From positions 1 to 45,330 of the forward strand of contig JANXMB010000164.1 in NCBI GenBank assembly GCA_025354865.1: DNA of 45,330 bases. Direction: 5' to 3'. The stretch is from Acetobacteraceae bacterium. GTDB taxonomy: Bacteria; Pseudomonadota; Alphaproteobacteria; Acetobacterales; Acetobacteraceae. Positions within the stretch are counted from its first letter, which is position 1, and the number at the start of each line of letters is the position of its first letter. Shown here piece after piece: positions 24,967 through 33,441 of the stretch. The position numbers and the translations under genes were made by a program. The notes under the pieces were generated by a model that was not told the origin of the DNA, did not search any database, and saw only the letters and a program-made list of their open reading frames with translations.

Positions 24967-25000
24967 GTATGCACCGCGATTCGAGAATCGTTTTGCATAC
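24967..25000. promoter_or_regulatory. 34-bp nested palindrome upstream of the AT-hook gene
   Basis: GTATGC (24967-24972), 4 bp, CGATTC-GA-GAATCG (24977-24990), 4 bp, GCATAC (24995-25000): inner and outer half-sites share one exact centre of symmetry at 24983/24984. This looks like a two-layer operator for a dimeric or tetrameric repressor. A TTGACA (25040-25035, minus strand) lies just upstream but has no good -10. The rest of 24787-25072 shows nothing further. Confidence 0.5.
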
Positions 25001-25072
25001 TCCGAGTTGCGCTATTCCGCATCCAGTCGCGTCGTGTCAATAAAAAGTCGCGCGCATACAGCATAATGCGAC

Positions 25073-25106
25073 AAAAAAAATCGCCGCGACATTGCTGTCG
25101 CGACGA
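25073..25106 (-). terminator. rho-independent terminator of the citrate synthase gene
   Basis: On the minus strand an 11-bp stem (one G-T pair, loop GCAA) at 25106-25081 is followed directly by eight T residues (25080-25073). It starts 24 nt after the stop at 25130 and is the clearest intrinsic terminator in the window. Confidence 0.9.
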
Positions 25107-25129
25107 TCCGGTAACAAATGCAAACGCCT

Positions 25130-26290
25130 TCAGCCGCGCTTTTCGATCGGCATGTAAGCACGCGGTTCCGGCCCGATGTAGTTGGCCGTCGGGCGAATCA
25201 GCTTGTTGTCGACACGCTGTTCCATCACATGCGCACCCCAGCCGGAGGTACGAGCAATAACGAAAATCGGCGTGAACATCGCGGTGGGAATGCCCATCAT
25301 GTGGTAACTGATGGCACTGAACCAATCCAGATTGGCGAACATATTCTTGGCATCCGCCATCGTCGCTTCGATCCGATCGGCGATGTCGAACATCCGCATA
25401 TCGCCGGCAGCCGCCGACAAATCGCGCGATACTTCTTTGATCACCGCGTTCCGAGGATCGGCGATCGTGTAAACCGCATGACCAAACCCGATCACGACTT
25501 CCTTGTTGGCGACACGCTTACGGATATCGGCTTCCGCGGCATCGGGGCTGTCGTAACGTTTCATGATTTCGAATGCGACCTCGTTGGCCCCGCCGTGCTT
25601 CGGCCCACGCAGCGCACCGATGCCCGCCACGATGCAGGAATGCATATCCGACGCCGTGCCCGCCACCACCCGGCAAGTGAACGTCGATGCATTGAACTCG
25701 TGTTCCGCATACAGGATCAACGAGGTGTGCATCGCCCGCACAAAAACCTCGGACGGTTTCGTGCCGTGCAGCAGATGCAGGAAATGGCCGCCAATGGAAT
25801 CGTCGTCGGTTTCGACATCGATGCGCTTGCCGTTATGGGACCAATGATACCAATACAGCAGCATCGAACCCAGACACGCCATCAGCCGATCCGCAATATC
25901 GCGGGCGCCGGCAACGTTCTGATCTTCCTTTTCCGGCAACACGCAGCCCAGCGCGGACACGCCGGTGCGCATGACATCCATCGGATGCGCCGCCGCCGGC
26001 AAAGCTTCCAACGCCGCTTTAACGGCGATCGGCAGCCCGCGCATCGACTTCAATTTCGCCTTGTAACCCGCCAGCTCGGCTTTCGTCGGCAAGGTGCCGT
26101 GCACCAGCAGGAAGGCGATTTCCTCGAATTCGCAGATATTCGCGATATCGAGGATGTCGTAGCCGCGATAGTTCAGGTCGTTGCCCGACCGTCCAACCGT
26201 GCACAGCGCGGTATTGCCCGCGGTGATGCCGGACAGGCCCACGCCGCGCTTGGCGCGGATGGGGGTATTGGGGGTTGCGGTTTCGCTCAC
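25130..26290 (-). CDS. prpC: 2-methylcitrate/citrate synthase
   Basis: 386 residues of the citrate synthase fold: [16 protein letters not shown] and LNYRGYDI near the N-terminus, the GPKHGGANE helix and [14 protein letters not shown] with the catalytic histidines, and [14 protein letters not shown] near the C-terminus. The length and the linkage to prpD favour PrpC, which joins propionyl-CoA and oxaloacetate to 2-methylcitrate. The GTG start at 26290 has GGGAG 9 nt upstream. prpD is 16 nt upstream on the same strand, and a strong terminator follows, so the two form a compact operon. Residual citrate synthase activity is common in this family. Confidence 0.88.
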   Translation of the reverse strand: MSETATPNTPIRAKRGVGLSGITAGNTALCTVGRSGNDLNYRGYDILDIANICEFEEIAFLLVHGTLPTKAELAGYKAKLKSMRGLPIAVKAALEALPAAAHPMDVMRTGVSALGCVLPEKEDQNVAGARDIADRLMACLGSMLLYWYHWSHNGKRIDVETDDDSIGGHFLHLLHGTKPSEVFVRAMHTSLILYAEHEFNASTFTCRVVAGTASDMHSCIVAGIGALRGPKHGGANEVAFEIMKRYDSPDAAEADIRKRVANKEVVIGFGHAVYTIADPRNAVIKEVSRDLSAAAGDMRMFDIADRIEATMADAKNMFANLDWFSAISYHMMGIPTAMFTPIFVIARTSGWGAHVMEQRVDNKLIRPTANYIGPEPRAYMPIEKRG

Positions 26291-26306
26291 GATCGTTGTC
26301 TCCCGT

Positions 26307-27806
26307 TTAGAGAATGCCCGGCTTCGCAACGGCCAGGGTGCCGGCCGGCAAGGCGACGTTCAGTCGATGCAGTTCGCCCGCCGGCAATTTCACGACATCC
26401 TGCGCCGCTTCCAGAAAGCGGTTCGACTCGCGGGCGGAAATAATCCCATCGGTCATCTGCTGGAATTTGCGGATGTAATCGTCGCGCCCGAACGGCTTGG
26501 CGCCGAGCGGATGGGCGTTGGCAACGGCCATTTCGTCGACGATCCGGGAACCATCGCGCATGAGGATTTCCACCCGGCCGCCGAACGCCAATTCGTTGTG
26601 ATCGGTCGCGCGGTAGCGGCGGGTCCATTCCGCATCTTCCGTCGTTTCGACCTTTTGCCACAGCCGGATCGTGTCGGCGCGGCCGGCGCGCTTGGGCGCA
26701 TAGCTCTCGACATGGTTCCAGGTGCCGTCCTGCAAGGCGACGGCGAAGATGTACATGATGGAATGGTCCAACGTTTCGCGGCTGGCGTTCGGGTCCATTT
26801 TCTGCGGATCGTTGGCGCCCGTGCCGATCACGTAATGGGTGTGATGGCTGGTATGAATAACGATCTTTTCGATCGCGTCGAAGTCGGAGATCTTCTCGCG
26901 CATGCGGAACGCCAGATCGATCAGCGCCTGCGACTGATATTCGGCGCTATGTTCCTTGGTGTAGCTGTCCATGATCGCGCGTTTGGCTTCCCCGGCGGCC
27001 GGCAGCGGCACCTTATAATGCGCCTGCGGCCCATCCAGGATCCACGCAATCACGCTGTCCTCGCCTTCGTAAATCGGGCTCGGCGCCCCTTCCCCGCGCA
27101 TCACGCGATCCACCGCTTCCACCGCCAACTTGCCGGCATGGGCCGGGGCATAGGCTTTCCAGGAACTGATCTCGCCCTTGCGCGACTGGCGGGTGGTGAC
27201 GCTGACATGCAGCGCCTGCTGCACCGCCTGGTAGATGACGTCCTGCTTCAAACCCAGCAACGTGCCGATGCCGGCCGCCTGCGCAGGGCAGAGATGGGCG
27301 ATGTGGTCGATCTTGTGTTCGTGCAGGCAGATGCCCTTCACCAGATTGACGTGGATCTCGTACCCCGTGGCGATGCCCCGGATCAGATCGCGGCCGGATT
27401 TGCCCACCGTCTGCGCCACCGCCAGGATCGGCGGAATGTTGTCGCCGGGGTGGGAGTAATCGGCGGCCAGGAACGTGTCGTGCATATCCAGTTCGCGCAC
27501 CGCCGTCCCGTTCGCCCAGGCGGCCCATTCCGGGCTCACCCGTTTGCCGGCGGGCATGCCGAACACCGTCGCACCGTTCTTGTTCGGCCGCGCCAGCGCC
27601 ATCCCACGGGCAGAGGTCGCCGAACTGCGATTGACCGAGGCAACCGCCACGGCCGCGTTGTCGATGATCCGGTTCACGATCATCGCCGCGACATCCTTTG
27701 CAATCGCGACCTTATCGGCGGCGACGCCCGCGATCTTCCAGGCAAACTGGTCTTCGCGCTTCAGATGCGACTTCGAGGGGTAAACTTTGATGTCGTGCGT
27801 GATCAT
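26307..27806 (-). CDS. prpD: 2-methylcitrate dehydratase (MmgE/PrpD)
   Basis: 499 residues of the MmgE/PrpD family, with typical PrpD stretches [75 protein letters not shown] and the C-terminal [16 protein letters not shown]. PrpD dehydrates 2-methylcitrate to 2-methylaconitate in propionate breakdown. GGAG lies 6-7 nt before the ATG at 27806. The third enzyme, 2-methylisocitrate lyase PrpB, is not in the window. Upstream are a broken leader ORF and a repeat element. Confidence 0.9.
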   Translation of the reverse strand: MITHDIKVYPSKSHLKREDQFAWKIAGVAADKVAIAKDVAAMIVNRIIDNAAVAVASVNRSSATSARGMALARPNKNGATVFGMPAGKRVSPEWAAWANGTAVRELDMHDTFLAADYSHPGDNIPPILAVAQTVGKSGRDLIRGIATGYEIHVNLVKGICLHEHKIDHIAHLCPAQAAGIGTLLGLKQDVIYQAVQQALHVSVTTRQSRKGEISSWKAYAPAHAGKLAVEAVDRVMRGEGAPSPIYEGEDSVIAWILDGPQAHYKVPLPAAGEAKRAIMDSYTKEHSAEYQSQALIDLAFRMREKISDFDAIEKIVIHTSHHTHYVIGTGANDPQKMDPNASRETLDHSIMYIFAVALQDGTWNHVESYAPKRAGRADTIRLWQKVETTEDAEWTRRYRATDHNELAFGGRVEILMRDGSRIVDEMAVANAHPLGAKPFGRDDYIRKFQQMTDGIISARESNRFLEAAQDVVKLPAGELHRLNVALPAGTLAVAKPGIL

Positions 27807-27932
27807 CGGTGACTCCGAACAGGGGATGCGGCCCAATCGACAGGCGTTGGCCTGCTTCGTAAAGTCGCGAAGCCCGGCGGGCAAGTCGCGACGTCCCGAA
27901 ATTCCCCCGCCGCACCGCGAAGGACAATAATA

Positions 27933-28064
27933 ATGATCCATCGTCGCCGCGTTCTGACCGGATTGCTCGCCGCGCCGGCAAAAACCTTGGACGAAATGCT
28001 AGAGCGCGATGACCGAAGGTGGAATCACCGGAGGTCTGAATCGCGCGAACAAACAATAGGTTAG
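27933..28064 (+). pseudogene. truncated Tat-leader ORF cut by a repeat element
   Basis: ATG at 27933 begins [19 protein letters not shown], a convincing twin-arginine leader (RRR followed by hydrophobic residues), but from codon 23 (28000) onward the frame enters the inverted-repeat element and stops at TAG 28062-28064. The GAAGGA in front resembles a ribosome binding site. Probably the 5' remnant of an exported protein gene whose body was lost on element insertion or deletion. The remainder of 27807-28175 shows a small hairpin (27854-27873) and no other gene. Confidence 0.5.
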
Positions 28065-28103
28065 ATCGCGAGACATGAGCGAGAGCGAACGCATCGCGCT
28101 CTA
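28000..28103 (+). repeat. inverted-repeat element with 12-bp perfect ends
   Basis: 104 bp bounded by TAGAGCGCGATG (28000-28011) and CATCGCGCTCTA (28092-28103), exact inverse complements. Its first 50 bp match the element at 41310 and, in reverse, the array at 41949-42148. No coding capacity; size and ends resemble a MITE or REP-type unit. A target-site duplication is not obvious. Confidence 0.8.
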
Positions 28104-28175
28104 ACGATGGCCCGCGCGCAGCAGCCACACCAACCCCGCGCGCATACCAGTCAACCTGTCGGCCGACCTCCGCGT

Positions 28176-28970
28176 TCATGCGTGGCGCAAACCGGGGGCG
28201 GGCGGTTCCTCCGGCGGGCCGGCAAAGCATTGCGCCAGACGCATCCACACCCGCGCCGGATCGCCAAGCACAGCAAGAGCCGTATCCGCCACGTTGCGAG
28301 TCTGCGTCACAACCTGGCAAAACTCCAAAGCACTGCCCTCGACAACATTCTCGGCCGACGGTTCGTTCCACGCCCACACGCCGCCCGACGGCGCGGCCAA
28401 TCGCACATAAGGCGCCGGGCCGGGCACATCCTGCTGGCGGTTGGCGAAGGTCCAGCCATACGTGCGCACACCGATCTCGGCGATGTTGCGCAAACGGTCG
28501 GTGGGCGCGCGCGCAACGCCCATCAGATCGTAAATCGCCTGCCCGTGCGCCCAGGTCTCCATTTGCCGAGCGGTGGCGAACATGCGCACGCCCATGTCGG
28601 GGCCAGCCCATTTCAGGCGGGTATCGGGGGGCAGCACCGATAGCTTGGCACAGAGATCGACCATCGCCGCGCACCACATATCCAGCAACCGCTTGCCGGT
28701 GGGATTGCCCAGGCGCTGACGAGTTTCCTCCACCCGCGTCAGACCGTTGTCGCGCGCCTGCTGAATTTCCGCCCGCATCTGCCGAAACGGGTTCTCCCCG
28801 GCCACCGACGCCGCCGCCATCAGGTCCCCGGCATGCAGATGCTGCACGATGTCGTTGACCGTCCATTGTTTGAACAAAGTGGGACGCGCCCAATCGGCCT
28901 CGGTCAACGTCGCCAACAGCGCGTACAACGCATCGGCCTCGGCTCGGAAATCGGCTGCCTGTGGGAGCAT
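28176..28970 (-). CDS. TIGR03084-like metal-binding protein
   Basis: 264 residues of the DinB/mycothiol-dependent maleylpyruvate-isomerase superfamily, TIGR03084 branch. Recognisable parts: FRAEADALYALLATLTEADWARPTLFKQWTVNDIVQHLHAGDL at the N-terminus (the first metal His in IVQHLH) and MFATARQMETWAHGQAIYDLMG in the middle (further metal ligands). The branch has no settled activity. ATG at 28970 begins the conserved part and has GGAA 9 nt upstream; ATG at 28985 adds five residues. The gene stands alone between repeats, leftward towards the prp operon. Confidence 0.8.
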   Translation of the reverse strand: MLPQAADFRAEADALYALLATLTEADWARPTLFKQWTVNDIVQHLHAGDLMAAASVAGENPFRQMRAEIQQARDNGLTRVEETRQRLGNPTGKRLLDMWCAAMVDLCAKLSVLPPDTRLKWAGPDMGVRMFATARQMETWAHGQAIYDLMGVARAPTDRLRNIAEIGVRTYGWTFANRQQDVPGPAPYVRLAAPSGGVWAWNEPSAENVVEGSALEFCQVVTQTRNVADTALAVLGDPARVWMRLAQCFAGPPEEPPAPGLRHA

Positions 28971-29012
28971 GGTCGGTTTTTCCATCGCGGTTTTGCCCAG
29001 CATAGCAGAACC

Positions 29013-29064
29013 CAGTGGTCCGATCCTAACGCTTGGGTCCCAAGCGTTAGGTGAATCGGCCCAC
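29013..29064. repeat. hairpin repeat, family B, copy 1
   Basis: A 13-bp palindrome arm pair (29025-29037 with 29039-29051) around one central base, flanked by ends that are shared, in reverse, with the element at 44009-44061 (GTGGGCCGATTCACC at one end and AGGATCGGACCACT at the other). The central stem differs between copies. Confidence 0.65.
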
Positions 29065-29074
29065 CGAATCAAAG

Positions 29075-29124
29075 CCTAGCGTTCGGAATCCGACGGTTCT
29101 TTTCGTCGGATTCTGACCGCTAGG
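29075..29124. repeat. long interrupted hairpin
   Basis: CCTAGCG (29075-29081) pairs with CGCTAGG (29118-29124), and GAATCCGACG (29086-29095) with CGTCGGATTC (29104-29113); internal loops of 4 nt on each side and an 8-nt apical loop. It lies 11 bp from the family B repeat, upstream of imuA and of the TIGR03084 gene. It may end leftward or rightward transcripts or be another repeat unit. Confidence 0.6.
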
Positions 29125-29200
29125 GAAACCTGAATTCCGGCCGTTCGTTCTGTCGCGGGCGGCCAATTTCCGACTCGACTCATGTTCCCGGCGGGCTTAT

Positions 29201-29215
29201 GTTCCTATTATGTTC
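29201..29215 (+). promoter_or_regulatory. LexA/SOS box (GTTC-N7-GTTC) at imuA start
   Basis: GTTC (29201-29204), seven bases, GTTC (29212-29215) is an exact match to the alphaproteobacterial SOS box. It overlaps the imuA ATG (29210-29212), so LexA would block RNA polymerase at the start codon itself. imuA-imuB cassettes are known LexA targets. Confidence 0.88.
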
Positions 29216-29971
29216 CAGACTTCGCACGCCCGCCTAAACGAACTGCGCGCCCAAATCGCCCGTATCGAGCGTGGGACTCTCGCGGCGCCCGGGCAAACCG
29301 TGTCCATCGGCGCCCCCGAAATCGATCGAACCCTGCCGCATGGCGGGCTGGCCCTGGGCGCGCTGCACGAAATCGCCGGCGCCGGGCCGGACACCGAACA
29401 CGGCGCCGCCGCCGCATTGCTGACCGCCGGGATCCTGGCGCGCACGACGGGGCCGGTCCTATGGGCCATGGAACAGGCCGATCTGTTCGCCCCCGGCCTT
29501 GCCAGCGTCGGGCTGCACCCCGATCGGGTGGTGTTCGCCGAAGCCGGCAAGGCCGTGCTGGCCACCATGGAAGAAGGATTGCGCCATCCCGGCCTGGCCG
29601 CCGTGGTGGGGGAAATCACCGGGCACTTCAGTCCGATCGCCGCCCGCCGCCTGCAACTGGCCGCCGAGCAGACCGGCGTCCTGGCCATCGCGCTGCGCCG
29701 GAGCAGGCGGTTCGACGATCCAGCACTTATGCAACCGACGCCGGCGATGACGCGCTGGTCGATCGCCGTCCTCCCGTCCCCGCCCGCCTTACCGCACGCA
29801 CCCGCCGTCCTCGGGCTCGGGCCGGCGCGATGGCGACTGATGCTGACCCGCTGCCGAGGGGGCGCGCCCGGCACCTGGATAACGGAGGCTTGCGATGCGA
29901 CGGGTCGTATCCATTTGGTTCCCGACTTTGCCGACGGATCGGCTGCGGCAACGGAACGATTGCGCGCCTAA
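29210..29971 (+). CDS. imuA: SOS mutagenesis protein ImuA
   Basis: 253 residues of the RecA-like ImuA family: LNELRAQIARIERG helix, then IGAPEIDRTLPHGGLALGALHEIAG, where a P-loop-like region lies, and a MEQADLFAPGL segment. ImuA works with ImuB and the polymerase DnaE2 in damage-induced mutagenesis. ATG at 29210 fits the family N-terminus but sits inside the SOS box, with no room for a ribosome binding site, so the mRNA may be leaderless or start further upstream. The 3' end overlaps imuB by 77 bp. dnaE2 is not adjacent. Confidence 0.88.
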   Translation: MFQTSHARLNELRAQIARIERGTLAAPGQTVSIGAPEIDRTLPHGGLALGALHEIAGAGPDTEHGAAAALLTAGILARTTGPVLWAMEQADLFAPGLASVGLHPDRVVFAEAGKAVLATMEEGLRHPGLAAVVGEITGHFSPIAARRLQLAAEQTGVLAIALRRSRRFDDPALMQPTPAMTRWSIAVLPSPPALPHAPAVLGLGPARWRLMLTRCRGGAPGTWITEACDATGRIHLVPDFADGSAAATERLRA

Positions 29972-31388
29972 AGGGGTGCCACTTGTTGTCGTCGGCAACG
30001 ATGGGCGGCGGCAGACAATTGTCGCGGCCGATGCGGCGGCAACCGCACTGGGCTTGCGCCCCGGCATGGCATTGGCACAAGCGCAGGCCCTGGTACCGGG
30101 CTTGGCCATCCATCCAATGGAACCCGATGCGGACGCCGAGGCCTTGCGCCGCGTGGCCGCCTGGTGCCTGCGCTACGCCCCCCTGGTTGCCCCCGATCCG
30201 CCGGACGGGATCTGGATCGACGCCACCGGCAGCACACACCTGCATGGCGGTGAGGCCGCGATGCTGCACGACCTGACCGCGCGCTTCGCCGCCTTCGGCA
30301 TGGCCACGCAATCGGCCATCGCCGATACGCCGGGCGCGGCGCATGCCCTGGCCCGCTTCGGACAGGCCGCGCCGCATGCGAATCCGGCCACGACGGCGCT
30401 GTTTCCCCTCGAAGCCCTCCGCCTGCCCAGCCCCCTCTGCGAGAGCCTCCGTCTGCTCGGCTTCGATCGCATCGGGCAACTGGCGGACACCCCGCGCGCG
30501 CCTTTGGTCCGCCGATTCGGCAGCATTGTCGCACTTCGGTTGGACCAATTATCCGGCGCCGTCTTCGAACCGATCGTGCCGACAATCCCCGCCGCGCTGA
30601 TTCAGGCCCGCTTGTCGTTTGTCGAACCGCTGCTGACCGCCCCCGCCTTCGCCGCCGTCATCGATCGCCTGACCGCCCTGGTTTGCACCGATCTGGCAAA
30701 CGCCGGCCAGGGCGCGCGGCGGCTGGATCTGCTGTTCGAACGGGTGGACGGCGCCACCCCCGCCATCCGCATCGGCACCGCCCGCCCATCCCGCGATCCC
30801 CGCCATCTCGCCAGGATGTTGACCGAGCGGCTGGAGCGGATCGACCCCGGCCTGGGGATCGAGGCGATGCGCCTGATCGCAACGCGCACCGACATGGCAC
30901 TGCCAACCCAAACCGCCGCCCTGTCGCAACCGACCGACGCGCCGATCGCCGCGTTGGTGGATCGTTTGTCGAACCGATTGGGGGCCGCGCGGATTTTCCG
31001 CCACGAGCCGGTGGAAAGCGACGTGCCGGAACGGTCGGTGCGCCGGGTCCCGGCCTTGCACCGCAACGGCGGCACGAACTGGCCGGCCGATTTGCCGCGA
31101 CCGGTGCGATTGCTCGATCCGCCGCAGCCGGTGGAAACGATGGCGCTGCTGCCCGACCATCCGCCGCTGGCCTTCACTTGGCGCCGGGTGCGCCACCGCG
31201 TGCGCCACGCCGACGGCCCCGAACGCATCGCCGGCGAGTGGTGGAAACGCGACGGCGAAATGCGGTCCGTCCGCGATTATTTCCGGATCGAGGACGAAGA
31301 CGGCCACCGCTTCTGGCTGTTCCGCCGCGGCGATGGCGACGACCCGACCACCGGCGACCGCCGCTGGTTTTTGCACGGGTTTTTCTGA
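29895..31388 (+). CDS. imuB: inactive Y-family polymerase-like protein ImuB
   Basis: 497 residues. N-terminal Y-family polymerase fold (MRRVVSIWFPTLPTDRL, VAADAAATALGLRPGMALAQAQALVP, WIDATGSTHLHGG), a little-finger-like middle, and an ImuB C-terminal domain (RVRHADGPERIAGEWWKRDGE). The acidic catalytic residues of active Y polymerases are replaced at the N-terminus (SIWFP) and in IDATGS, as in other ImuB proteins, which act as beta-clamp-bound scaffolds for DnaE2. ATG at 29895 has ACGGAGG 7 nt upstream and lies inside imuA. The next gene converges, so dnaE2 must be elsewhere. Confidence 0.9.
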   Translation: MRRVVSIWFPTLPTDRLRQRNDCAPKGVPLVVVGNDGRRQTIVAADAAATALGLRPGMALAQAQALVPGLAIHPMEPDADAEALRRVAAWCLRYAPLVAPDPPDGIWIDATGSTHLHGGEAAMLHDLTARFAAFGMATQSAIADTPGAAHALARFGQAAPHANPATTALFPLEALRLPSPLCESLRLLGFDRIGQLADTPRAPLVRRFGSIVALRLDQLSGAVFEPIVPTIPAALIQARLSFVEPLLTAPAFAAVIDRLTALVCTDLANAGQGARRLDLLFERVDGATPAIRIGTARPSRDPRHLARMLTERLERIDPGLGIEAMRLIATRTDMALPTQTAALSQPTDAPIAALVDRLSNRLGAARIFRHEPVESDVPERSVRRVPALHRNGGTNWPADLPRPVRLLDPPQPVETMALLPDHPPLAFTWRRVRHRVRHADGPERIAGEWWKRDGEMRSVRDYFRIEDEDGHRFWLFRRGDGDDPTTGDRRWFLHGFF

Positions 31389-31412
31389 AGCGGCCGCCGT
31401 TTCGTTTCGGTT

Positions 31413-32447
31413 TTAACTACCGAACGTATCCCGCCATTGTTCGATCACCTCCGGCACGTCCTTGCGGATTTCATCGACCGTCAGTTGCAGGATTTTCTGC
31501 CCCGACAGCGGTGGCACGTCCGGTCGGCTTGCAATACCGCCACGCAACGGTTCGCTGCCGTCGGCTGCGACCATCTGGGAATAATGCTCGCTCAGCATCC
31601 ATTCCATGAACAGCTTGGCAGCATTGGGATGCGGGGCGTTGGCCGGAATGGCGGACGGCGCGATGCACACCACCAAGCCATCGGCCGGATGCACGATCGC
31701 CAGCGGATTGCCCTTGTCGATGCTGGTATAGGCTGTCGCGGCCGATGCCGGACCGACCAGACTTTCGCCGGCCGTGGTCAGCGTGACCGGATCGACGGCG
31801 GAACGGCCGATGCGCGGCTTGTTCTGTGCCAGTTTCTCGAAAAACTCCCAACCGTAGGTTTTTCGCAACGTCGCCACCAGGGTGCCGGTGCAGCCGCTGA
31901 ACGCGGGATGGCCGAACGATACCCTGCCCTTCCATTTCGGATGGAGCAGATCGGTCCAGGATTTCGGGGCATCCGCTGCCGAGACCAATTTGGTATTGTA
32001 AATCATGAAATAACGCGACGCGGTCGTAATGTAATAATATCCGGGGTCGGACAATTTGGCGAATGGCGGCAGCAAGGCTGCGGCATTTTCCGGGGTATAC
32101 GGCGTCAGCTCCCGTTTTTCCTTCAACACCGGCAGGTGGGAGATATCGGTGGCGCTGAACACGTCGCATTGCGGCGTCTTGTTCTTCATGTCCATCGTCA
32201 GACGCTGAAACGCGACCTGCCCGGTGGTGCGAATGACCGAAACCGAAATGCCCGGATAATCCTTGCTGAACGCCCGCCCGAAAGCCTCCGCCCGCTCGGC
32301 GTCGAGTTGCGCGACATACCAGGTCAGGGTGGTTTCTTTCCGAGCAGCGCCTTCCAGCGCGGCGAGATCGGCTTTGGCGTTGCGCGGTGCCATCGCGACA
32401 ACCCCCAACGCCCCGAGGCCGAACACAGTCTGGCGGCGATCGATCAT
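31413..32447 (-). CDS. iron(III)-type ABC transporter substrate-binding protein
   Basis: 344 residues. A twin-arginine leader (DRRQTVFGLGALGVVAMAP) precedes a binding protein of the Fe(III)/putrescine type: TLTWYVAQLDAERAEAFGRAFSKDYPGI, CDVFSATDISHLPVLKEK, SWTDLLHPKWKGRVSFG, HPNAAKLFMEWMLSE. Periplasmic. Its ATG overlaps the dioxygenase stop by 4 bp (ATGA); it is the last gene of a four-gene leftward operon. No permease or ATPase genes are present, so either it uses components encoded elsewhere or it serves as a sensor. The two Tyr usually binding iron are not securely placed. Confidence 0.85.
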   Translation of the reverse strand: MIDRRQTVFGLGALGVVAMAPRNAKADLAALEGAARKETTLTWYVAQLDAERAEAFGRAFSKDYPGISVSVIRTTGQVAFQRLTMDMKNKTPQCDVFSATDISHLPVLKEKRELTPYTPENAAALLPPFAKLSDPGYYYITTASRYFMIYNTKLVSAADAPKSWTDLLHPKWKGRVSFGHPAFSGCTGTLVATLRKTYGWEFFEKLAQNKPRIGRSAVDPVTLTTAGESLVGPASAATAYTSIDKGNPLAIVHPADGLVVCIAPSAIPANAPHPNAAKLFMEWMLSEHYSQMVAADGSEPLRGGIASRPDVPPLSGQKILQLTVDEIRKDVPEVIEQWRDTFGS

Positions 32448-33436
32448 GCCTGGGCTTCCTTATCCTGATGGACATAATTTCGGGAGGCGTACCACACCGC
32501 ATAGTCGTGATAGGTTATCGGTTCGTATCTGGGCGGATTTTCTGCCGTCTGGCAGGTCGGCAGGCAGGTCAGCAACGTGTCCGGGTGCGTATCGAAGAAA
32601 AACGGAATGGCATAGCGCGCCCGACCCGAAACGTTCAGCGCCCGATGCGGCGTGGACAGGAACCGATCGTTGGTCCAACGTTTCAGAATATCGCCGCCGT
32701 TGACGGTGAAACACCCCGGAATCGACGGCGCATCGAACCATGTCCCATCGGGCAGCCGGATCGCCAGTCCCGGCACATCGGATGGGGCCAGCAACGTCAT
32801 GAATCCGGAATCGGTATGCGGCGCGATGGAAAATTCGTTCTCATCGTAGGACGCGCGCGGCGGGTAGTGCGACAGGCGCTGTATGGTGTTCGGTTGCGCG
32901 AACATGGTATCGAAATAATCCGCCGGCAGATCCAACGCCACCGCATAGATCGGCACCAGACGTTTGCACAGGCTTTCCATCGCGGTCACATAGGCCAGGA
33001 CGGTATCGCGGAACCCGGGCAGGCCGGTGGGCCATCGATTGAGCCCCCGCAGTTTCGTTCCGGCAACGACATCGGGATCGTCGGGGGTGCGTTCGCGACG
33101 GAAGAACAGCGCCTCGTTCACGCTGGGCTTCGTGTTGTTGTTCACTTTCGACGTGCGCGCGAGACTGCCGCCCATCGGCATATAGCCATTATTGTGTTCG
33201 TTGATTCGAATTTCGAGTTTCGTTTCCAACGGCTGCGCATGGAACCGCCGGGCTGCGGCGAACATGGCGGCAATCAGGCTTTCCGGCACGTCGTGGCCGC
33301 GCAGATAATAGAAACCGACATTTTCGAAAGCATAGCGCAAGGCACGCCCAAGGCGCGGCAGCTCCCCAACATCGCCGGCCAGATAGGCGGCGACATCGAG
33401 GAAGGGGATCGTCGGCCCCCCGCCTTGCGTCTGCAC
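32444..33436 (-). CDS. isopenicillin-N-synthase-like Fe(II)/2-oxoglutarate dioxygenase
   Basis: 330 residues. DIOX_N region (TIPFLDVAAYL, RYAFENVGFYYLRGHDVPE) and catalytic core with Fe ligands His207 and Asp209 in HTDSG and His264 in STPHRALN, plus Arg274 in RARYAIPFFF for the 2-oxoglutarate carboxylate. Oxidation of a small molecule with O2 and 2-oxoglutarate is expected; ethylene-forming, flavonoid-like or catabolic hydroxylation cannot be told apart. GTG at 33436, five nt after the luciferase-like gene's stop, has GGAG 8 nt upstream; the operon is continuous on both sides. Confidence 0.88.
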   Translation of the reverse strand: MQTQGGGPTIPFLDVAAYLAGDVGELPRLGRALRYAFENVGFYYLRGHDVPESLIAAMFAAARRFHAQPLETKLEIRINEHNNGYMPMGGSLARTSKVNNNTKPSVNEALFFRRERTPDDPDVVAGTKLRGLNRWPTGLPGFRDTVLAYVTAMESLCKRLVPIYAVALDLPADYFDTMFAQPNTIQRLSHYPPRASYDENEFSIAPHTDSGFMTLLAPSDVPGLAIRLPDGTWFDAPSIPGCFTVNGGDILKRWTNDRFLSTPHRALNVSGRARYAIPFFFDTHPDTLLTCLPTCQTAENPPRYEPITYHDYAVWYASRNYVHQDKEAQA

Positions 33437-33441
33437 CCCTG

